Shown: positions 1-4,692 of the stretch, one piece after another
Layout: every line of letters begins with the position of its first letter
Position numbering within the stretch: the stretch's first letter is position 1
Assembly (NCBI GenBank): GCA_021810815.1
Contig: JAJZHR010000062.1
Span: 1 to 9,182 of the forward strand
DNA from: Acidobacteriota bacterium
GTDB lineage: Bacteria; Acidobacteriota; Terriglobia; Terriglobales; Acidobacteriaceae
Direction: 5' to 3'
DNA length: 9,182 bases
Program-made: the position numbers and the translations under genes
Notes under the pieces: model-generated
Told to the model about the DNA's origin: nothing
Database searches by the model: none
Seen by the model: only the letters and a program-made list of their open reading frames with translations

Positions 1-5
1 TTTCC

Positions 6-20
6 CTTGCGGATCGCAAG
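6..20. repeat. Short perfect palindrome (6-bp stem, 3-base loop)
   Basis: CTTGCG, the loop GAT, then CGCAAG form a perfect hairpin about 80 bases before the ABC ATPase gene. There is no T-run after it, so it is not a convincing intrinsic terminator. It could be a regulatory hairpin or part of an upstream coding sequence that ends near the window edge. Confidence 0.4.
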
Positions 21-37
21 CGCAGCCGTTCCGGAGT

Positions 38-74
38 CCCGCTTGTCAGAATCCTGCTTGTCAGCATCCCGCTT
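38..74. repeat. 15-base tandem repeat, two full units and a partial third
   Basis: CCCGCTTGTCAGAAT (38-52) is followed directly by CCTGCTTGTCAGCAT (53-67), which differs at 2 of 15 positions. A third partial copy starts with CCCGCTT (68-74). It lies in the leader 24 to 60 bases ahead of the ABC ATPase start. Its role is unknown. It may be a small slippage-derived repeat, or the end of an upstream gene, because plus-strand frames stay open through this segment. Confidence 0.55.
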
Positions 75-97
75 CTTCGCCGCCCCACAGGACACGA

Positions 98-1000
98 ATG
101 GCCATTGTTGAGTTGCAGCATGTTGCGAAAGCCTACGACAAGAAAATCGCCGTCGCCGACTTGAGTTTCTCCATCGAGCCGGGCACCATGTTCGGTCTTC
201 TGGGGCCGAACGGCTCGGGCAAGACCTCCAGCATCCGCATGATGATCGGCATCACCGTTCCCGACTCCGGCACGGTCCGGCTGTTCGGCGAGCCTTTCAC
301 GCGCAAGAGCCTGAAGCGCGTCGGCTATCTGCCGGAGGAGCGCGGACTCTACAAGAAGATGAAGGTGCTCGACCAGTTGGTGTTCCTCGGCCAATTGCAC
401 GGCCTGGACGCTCATGTGGCGAAGAAGCGGTCGCTTGCGTGGTGCGAGAGGATGCAGATCACAGAGGCGATCCACAAGAAGACCGAGGAGCTTTCGAAGG
501 GAATGCAGCAGAAGATCCAGTTCATCGCTGCGCTGCTGCACGAGCCGGACCTGATTATCATGGACGAGCCCTTCAGCGGCCTGGATCCGGTGAATGCGTC
601 GCTGCTGCAGGACACGCTGGTGGAGCTTTGCAAGTCGGGCAAGGCTGTGCTGTTCTCAACCCACCGCATGGATCAGGTGGAGAAGATGTGCGACGCCATC
701 TGCCTGATCCACCGGGGGAAGACGGTGCTGAGCGGAGGGATGCGCGAGATCAAGGCTCGCTACCCGCGCGACCGCGTGCTGATGCATTTCCAGGGAGACA
801 ACTCCTTTCTGCGCAATCCGATGATCGCCCGCGCCAAGGAATACAACGGCATGGCGGAGATTCTGCTGAACGCGGGGGCCGACCCTCAACTGCTGCTTGC
901 GGAGGCGATGATCGGAGCGCGCATCCACCGATTCGAGGTGAAGGAGCCGACCCTCGAAGAGATCTTCATTGAAGTGGTGGGAGGCAACGTCGATGCATAA
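98..1000 (+). CDS. ABC transporter ATP-binding protein, NatA-like
   Basis: This is the cytoplasmic ATPase subunit of an ABC-2 type exporter; ATP hydrolysis here would drive the permease encoded next to it. The 300-residue protein shows Walker A GPNGSGKT (residues 36-43), a signature loop of the form LSKGM (132-136) instead of LSGGQ, Walker B ending in MDEP (D156, E157), the D-loop SGLDP (160-164) and the switch histidine in STHR (H189). The usual Q-loop glutamine is absent; the segment reads YLPEERGLY (77-85), as in many NatA-type ATPases. Residues from about 225 form a C-terminal extension like DUF4162. The ATG at 98 places the first strand of the ABC fold correctly and has AGGA at 89-92 before it. 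The gene overlaps the permease gene by 8 bases. The NatA name reflects sodium exporters, but the substrate cannot be read from the sequence. Confidence 0.93.
   Translation: MAIVELQHVAKAYDKKIAVADLSFSIEPGTMFGLLGPNGSGKTSSIRMMIGITVPDSGTVRLFGEPFTRKSLKRVGYLPEERGLYKKMKVLDQLVFLGQLHGLDAHVAKKRSLAWCERMQITEAIHKKTEELSKGMQQKIQFIAALLHEPDLIIMDEPFSGLDPVNASLLQDTLVELCKSGKAVLFSTHRMDQVEKMCDAICLIHRGKTVLSGGMREIKARYPRDRVLMHFQGDNSFLRNPMIARAKEYNGMAEILLNAGADPQLLLAEAMIGARIHRFEVKEPTLEEIFIEVVGGNVDA
979..984 (+). promoter_or_regulatory. Ribosome binding site deciding the permease start
   Basis: GGGAGG lies 8 bases before the ATG at 993, inside the end of the ATPase gene. It favours 993 over the in-frame ATG at 969, which would make a 32-base overlap and add eight residues before the conserved MHNVWLIAKRE start. 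Confidence 0.7.
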
Positions 1001-2243
1001 CGTATGGCTGATCGCGAAGCGCGAATACATGGAGCGCGTCACCACCAAGGGCTTTCTGATCATGACGATCCTCATTCCGCTGCTGATGGGCGGCGGCCTG
1101 CTGCTCAGCGCCAAGCTCTCCAGCAAGGCGAAGTCCAGCTCCCGCGTCGTCATCGTGACCAGGGACATGCAGCTTGGGCTGGACCTGCAGAGGGATCTGG
1201 AGAACGGCAAGGAGGCGGATATGACCGTCAATGTCATTTCTCCTCCGCAGCCCGGCACACGCACCGAGCTGGTGCATGACATCAGCAGCAATTCCATCGA
1301 CGGCTTCCTCTGGATCGATTCGCCCTCTGGCCAGTATGGCGCTCCGAAGATGACCTACACCTCAGCGTCCGCAGCGGACATCTCCACTACCCTGGCGCTG
1401 GAATCCGCCATGCGCCGCGTGCTGACCAGGGAACGCCTGATCCACCAGGGAATGGTGTCGCAGGATGCGGACGCCATGATGCAGCCGGTGAAGATCGGAT
1501 CGGAGATGGTGAAGGATGGGGCCACGAACAAGTCCAACGCAAAAGCATCGTTCATGGGCGTGTACGCTCTCTTTTTCCTCATGTATATGGCGGTGATGCT
1601 CTATGGAATGAACGTGGCGCGCTCCATCATCGAGGAGAAGACCTCGCGTGTCTTCGAGGTTTTGCTGGCGACCATTCGGCCGCAGGAGATGATGGCGGGC
1701 AAGCTGCTTGGCGTTGGCAGCGTTGGCCTGACGCAGCTTGGAATATGGGTGACCGCCATGGTGCTGCTGACCAAAACGTCGCTTGCGGCCGCTGCCCTTG
1801 GATCGGACGGCAGCGTCTCCCTCACGGCGGGCCAGTTGGCGTTTTTTCTGCTGTACTTCGTGCTCGGCTTCATGTTTTATTCCGCGATCGCGGCGGCCCT
1901 GGGCGCCATGTGCAACTCCGAGCAGGAGCTGCAGCAATTGAACATGTTCATGGCCATGCCCATGGCGGCGTGCTTCTTCATGCTGTGGCCGGTGGTCTCG
2001 AATTCGAATTCGGCGTTCTCGACCGTTGCTTCGCTGATTCCTTTCTTCACGCCTCTCATCATGTTCCTGCGGATCTCGCTGAAGATGCCGCCCACCTGGC
2101 AGATCCTGCTGTCGGTCATCGACATGGCGCTGTCCATTTACGTGCTCACGTGGATCGCGGCGCGCATCTACCGCATCGGCATTCTCATGTACGGCAAGCG
2201 GCCCACGCTGCCGGAAATCATCCGCTGGCTGAAGTACAGCTAG
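993..2243 (+). CDS. ABC transporter permease, NatB / ABC-2 type
   Basis: This is the membrane subunit of the exporter whose ATPase precedes it. With the start at 993 it has 416 residues. It begins with a short basic cytoplasmic segment (WLIAKREYMERV), then a first membrane helix at about 21-41. A large extracytoplasmic domain of about 140 residues follows. Five to six hydrophobic segments come next, at about 187-207, 240-262, 282-304, 318-338, 345-362 and 370-392. The cytoplasmic stretch 214-240, with EEKTSRVFEVLLATIRP and then the MAGKLLG motif, is the hallmark of NatB-like permeases and probably contacts the ATPase. This architecture is typical of the NatB/YhaP group, which exports ions, drugs or peptides; the true substrate is unknown. 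The start overlaps the stop of the ATPase gene by 8 bases, indicating translational coupling. Confidence 0.92.
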   Translation: MHNVWLIAKREYMERVTTKGFLIMTILIPLLMGGGLLLSAKLSSKAKSSSRVVIVTRDMQLGLDLQRDLENGKEADMTVNVISPPQPGTRTELVHDISSNSIDGFLWIDSPSGQYGAPKMTYTSASAADISTTLALESAMRRVLTRERLIHQGMVSQDADAMMQPVKIGSEMVKDGATNKSNAKASFMGVYALFFLMYMAVMLYGMNVARSIIEEKTSRVFEVLLATIRPQEMMAGKLLGVGSVGLTQLGIWVTAMVLLTKTSLAAAALGSDGSVSLTAGQLAFFLLYFVLGFMFYSAIAAALGAMCNSEQELQQLNMFMAMPMAACFFMLWPVVSNSNSAFSTVASLIPFFTPLIMFLRISLKMPPTWQILLSVIDMALSIYVLTWIAARIYRIGILMYGKRPTLPEIIRWLKYS

Positions 2244-2270
2244 CAGCGTAGCAGTGGGGGATTTTTCGCT

Positions 2271-2753
2271 ATGGCCCGTATGTTTGTCCTCCGCGATAAG
2301 ACGCTGGTGCGCGCTCCCATCGAGCGCTGCTTTCTGCTCTCCACCAACCTGGAGATTGTGGAGCGCGAGCTGCGAATGCATCCCGTGCGAGGGCGCACCT
2401 CCGGCCTGGTGGAGGACGGCGACACCGTGCGCTGGGAAGGATGGCAGTTTGGTCTGCCGCAATTCCACGAGAGCCTGATCGAGGCTTTCCACCTGCCGGT
2501 GTTCTTTCGCGACCGCATGATCGCCGGCCGCTTCGCCAGTTTCGAGCACGACCACCATTTCGCGGATCAAGGCGATGGAACCGTGCTGCTGCGGGACGAG
2601 ATTCGCTTCTCCATGCCGCTCGGATGGCCGGGAGCGCTGGTCGGCAAGTGGGTGCTGGAGCCGCATATCCGCGGCCTGATGCAGCGGCGGTTCAGGCTGC
2701 TGAAACGCATCTCCGAAACGGAAGAATGGCAACGCTATCTGGCTTCGGAATAG
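2271..2753 (+). CDS. SRPBCC-fold (START/Bet v 1-like) protein, function unknown
   Basis: This 160-residue soluble protein resembles SRPBCC family members, which have a deep hydrophobic cavity that can bind lipids, polyketides or other apolar ligands. Family-like features are the opening strand with VRAPIERCF (13-21), the middle segment FEHDHHFADQGDGTVLLRDE (91-110) and the IRFSMPLGWPG stretch (111-121). A long C-terminal helix with basic residues follows (about 128-148). There is no signal peptide or membrane segment. The histidine-rich HDHH (93-96) might be a ligand or metal site, but this is a guess. GGGGGA at 2256-2261 is a plausible ribosome binding site 9 bases before the ATG. The gene follows the permease after 27 bases, so co-transcription is likely. 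The family is too diverse to name a ligand. Confidence 0.82.
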   Translation: MARMFVLRDKTLVRAPIERCFLLSTNLEIVERELRMHPVRGRTSGLVEDGDTVRWEGWQFGLPQFHESLIEAFHLPVFFRDRMIAGRFASFEHDHHFADQGDGTVLLRDEIRFSMPLGWPGALVGKWVLEPHIRGLMQRRFRLLKRISETEEWQRYLASE

Positions 2754-2762
2754 AGGGCTGGC

Positions 2763-2768
2763 TACAAT
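2763..2768 (+). promoter_or_regulatory. Putative -10 element of a leaderless acyltransferase transcript
   Basis: TACAAT matches the TATAAT consensus at five of six positions and ends 5 bases before the GTG start at 2774. Transcription would therefore begin at or next to the start codon. No good -35 hexamer is visible about 17 bases upstream, and no Shine-Dalgarno sequence precedes the GTG. Confidence 0.5.
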
Positions 2769-2773
2769 AGCTC

Positions 2774-3448
2774 GTGCCCTCCAACTACAGCTTTTCGCAG
2801 CGAGTCTCGCTCGCCATTGTTCCACGCATCGCCAGCCTGCTCATTCGCATCGTCGGCGTGACGCTGCGCTATGAGGATGTCTGCGCTCCGGGAACGGAGC
2901 CGGGGCACCTGCGCGCTCCGAGCGTGTTCTGCTTCTGGCACCAGTGCATGCTGGCCAGCGCGTGGCGCTTCCGCAACCTTGGCATCGCCATCCTGATCAG
3001 CCGCAGCTACGACGGGGAGCTGATCGCGCGGACGGTGGAGCGACTTGGATTTGTGGCCGTGCGCGGCTCGAGTTCACGAGGCGGGGCTGCCGGCCTGCTT
3101 GCGATGGAGCGGGCCTATCGCGAGGGCAAGCGCTGCGTCTTCACCTCGGATGGACCGCGCGGTCCACAGCACGTGGCCAAGCCCGGCGTCACCATGCTGG
3201 CGCAGACCGTGGGCAGCGACGTGGGTGCGTTCCACGTCCTGCCGGGCCGCTGCTGGAGGTTGAACTCCTGGGACAGGTTCATGATTCCCAAGCCATTCGC
3301 GCGCGTGGTGGTCGCATGGTCGCAGCACGCGGAAGTTTCGGTGGAATCCGCAGGGGAGGAATTCGCGGACGCGCATGCGCGGGTGCAGGCTGCGCTGGAC
3401 CGGGCGGTCGCGATGGCGGAGGCCAGGGTCGCGGAGATGAAGGGCTAG
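2774..3448 (+). CDS. Lysophospholipid acyltransferase family protein (DUF374-like)
   Basis: This probable membrane-associated acyltransferase would act on a phospholipid or lipid A-like acceptor. The 224-residue protein has a hydrophobic N-terminal segment (about 11-30), then FCFWHQCML with H56 as the likely catalytic histidine. The RGSSSRGGAAGLLAM block (97-111) and TSDGPRGP (124-131) followed by VAKPGV (134-139) are typical of DUF374 proteins, in which the usual motif is TPDGPRGP. An in-frame TAG at 2768-2770 makes the GTG at 2774 the first possible start. The gene begins 20 bases after the SRPBCC gene, so read-through from that operon is possible besides its own promoter. In many Gram-negative bacteria such proteins sit near envelope or lipid A genes, but no such genes are visible here. 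The acyl donor and acceptor are unknown. Confidence 0.88.
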   Translation: MPSNYSFSQRVSLAIVPRIASLLIRIVGVTLRYEDVCAPGTEPGHLRAPSVFCFWHQCMLASAWRFRNLGIAILISRSYDGELIARTVERLGFVAVRGSSSRGGAAGLLAMERAYREGKRCVFTSDGPRGPQHVAKPGVTMLAQTVGSDVGAFHVLPGRCWRLNSWDRFMIPKPFARVVVAWSQHAEVSVESAGEEFADAHARVQAALDRAVAMAEARVAEMKG

Positions 3449-3492
3449 CTTTTAGCTCGACCGGAAAAAGCAGCTTCTCATGCCTTCGCACG

Positions 3493-3515
3493 CGCCGCCT
3501 CTGGCGCTGGCGGCG
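3493..3515 (+). other. GC-rich hairpin between acyltransferase gene and queA
   Basis: CGCCGCC (3493-3499) and GGCGGCG (3509-3515) can form a perfect 7-bp stem around a 9-base loop. It lies 45 bases after the acyltransferase stop and 23 bases before the queA start. No T-run follows, so it is at best an atypical terminator. It overlaps the place where a -35 element for queA would lie and may instead be regulatory. Confidence 0.4.
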
Positions 3516-3526
3516 GCACTCCCCAA

Positions 3527-3532
3527 TAGAAT
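3527..3532 (+). promoter_or_regulatory. Putative -10 element of a leaderless queA transcript
   Basis: TAGAAT, five of six matches to TATAAT, ends 6 bases before the GTG start codon of queA at 3539. This is the spacing expected if transcription starts on the start codon itself. No purine-rich ribosome binding site lies between hexamer and start (the intervening bases are GTTTCT). Confidence 0.55.
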
Positions 3533-3538
3533 GTTTCT

Positions 3539-4615
3539 GTGCTCGTTTCTGATTTCAACTTCCATCTTCCCGAGGATCTGATCGCTCAAACCCCTGCGGC
3601 GGAGCGCGACGGTTCGCGCATGATGGTGCTCGAACGCGCTACGGGAGCCACTGCGAATCGCATGTTCCTCGACCTGCCGTCGATGCTTCGCCCTGGCGAC
3701 CTGCTGGTGTTGAACGATAGCCGCGTGGTTCCGGCTCGACTCTATGCCACGCGCGGGGGACTTCGCACCCAGATCCCGTCCCAGCAGCCCACCGGCAGGA
3801 TTGAAGTCCTGCTGACGCAGCAGCAGTCTGTGTGGGAGTGGAGCGCATTGGTGCGCCCCGGACGCAAGGTGCAGGTGGGAGAGCGGTTGCTGTTTGCTGC
3901 CGAAGGGGAAGCGCCTCTGCTTGAGGCCGAAGTCGTCGAGCACGGAGAATTCGGCGAACGGCTGCTGCGCTTCAGCCCGGTCGCGGATTTCTATGGAGCG
4001 CTCGATCGGCTTGGCCACATGCCTCTGCCGCCTTACATCCATCGCGACGATCAGGCCGCCGACCGCGAGCGGTATCAGACGGTCTATGCGCAGGAGCGAG
4101 GCTCCGCGGCCGCTCCCACCGCCGGTTTGCACTTCACGCCGCGCGTCTTTGACCAGCTTCGCGCAGCAGGTGTGGAGATTGCCCGCGTCACGCTGCACGT
4201 TGGACTGGGAACCTTTCAGCCGCTGCGGGTGGACGATCTGGCGGACATCAGGCTGCACTCCGAGCGCTACACGCTGCCGCAGGCCACTGCGGACGCCGTG
4301 AACTCCGCCCTGAGCGAAGGCCGCCGCGTGATCGCCGCAGGGACAACAACGGTGCGGACGCTGGAGCACTGCGCGGCCATCGCGCAAGGCGGCCCGCTCG
4401 CAGCGCACTCCGGCGAGACCAGCATCTTCATCCAGCCGGGGCATCGCTTTCAGATCGTCCAGGGTCTGCTGACCAATTTCCATCTTCCGCAGTCCTCGCT
4501 GCTGATGCTGGTGAGCGCCTTTGCCGGCCGCGAGCAGGTTCTGGCGGCGTATGCGAGCGCCGTCGCCGAGCGCTACCGCTTCTTCTCCTACGGCGACTGC
4601 ATGTTCATCGCCTGA
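3539..4615 (+). CDS. queA: S-adenosylmethionine:tRNA ribosyltransferase-isomerase QueA
   Basis: QueA transfers the ribosyl group of S-adenosylmethionine to 7-aminomethyl-7-deazaguanine in the anticodon wobble position of Asp, Asn, His and Tyr tRNAs and isomerises it to epoxyqueuosine. The protein has 358 residues, the usual length. Family blocks occur in order: the N-terminal VSDFNFHLPEDLIAQ (3-17), VLNDSRVVPARL (57-68), GHMPLPPYI (159-167), DRERYQTVYA (175-184), APTAGLHFT (192-200), HVGLGTFQPL (220-229), GTTTVRTLE (268-276), TNFHLPQSSLLMLVSAF (312-328) and YRFFSYGDCMFI (346-357). It therefore looks complete and active. The GTG start at 3539 fits the conserved N-terminus; the ATG at 3531 is out of frame. 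The other queuosine genes (queC, queD, queE, tgt) are not in this window. polA follows after 77 bases. Confidence 0.97.
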   Translation: MLVSDFNFHLPEDLIAQTPAAERDGSRMMVLERATGATANRMFLDLPSMLRPGDLLVLNDSRVVPARLYATRGGLRTQIPSQQPTGRIEVLLTQQQSVWEWSALVRPGRKVQVGERLLFAAEGEAPLLEAEVVEHGEFGERLLRFSPVADFYGALDRLGHMPLPPYIHRDDQAADRERYQTVYAQERGSAAAPTAGLHFTPRVFDQLRAAGVEIARVTLHVGLGTFQPLRVDDLADIRLHSERYTLPQATADAVNSALSEGRRVIAAGTTTVRTLEHCAAIAQGGPLAAHSGETSIFIQPGHRFQIVQGLLTNFHLPQSSLLMLVSAFAGREQVLAAYASAVAERYRFFSYGDCMFIA

Positions 4616-4678
4616 CAGGCCGCCAGTCTGGGGAACGCGCGTCGCTGCCAGGCAGATTCATGTCATGGCGTGCGCTGG

Positions 4679-4684
4679 TAGACT
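4679..4684 (+). promoter_or_regulatory. Putative -10 element near the polA start
   Basis: TAGACT shares four of six bases with TATAAT and ends 8 bases before the ATG at 4693. It is weaker than the other two such elements in this window, and no clear -35 is seen. GGAG at 4687-4690 is only 2 bases from the ATG, too close for a normal ribosome binding site, which agrees with a leaderless or very short leader transcript. Confidence 0.4.
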
Positions 4685-4692
4685 TTGGAGCG

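Noticed and set aside
1997..2013. Repeated TCGAATTCGAATTCGG in the permease gene
   Set aside because: It is a short in-frame codon repeat giving Ser-Asn-Ser-Asn in a loop between membrane helices. There is no sign of a mobile element or regulatory function.
1362..2825. Long open frame of 487 codons on the minus strand, antisense to the permease and SRPBCC genes
   Set aside because: Its translation is rich in His, Arg, Gln and Glu without any recognisable motif, and it covers clear NatB and SRPBCC genes. It is a by-product of GC-rich third codon positions on the opposite strand.
3452..4483. Open frame of 343 codons on the minus strand opposite queA
   Set aside because: It is fully antisense to a complete queA and has no recognisable domain.
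4660..4692. Upstream in-frame ATG for polA at 4660
   Set aside because: It would add 11 residues before the N-terminus that the family does not have, and it would overlap the putative -10 hexamer. The ATG at 4693 gives the expected distance to the first catalytic aspartate.
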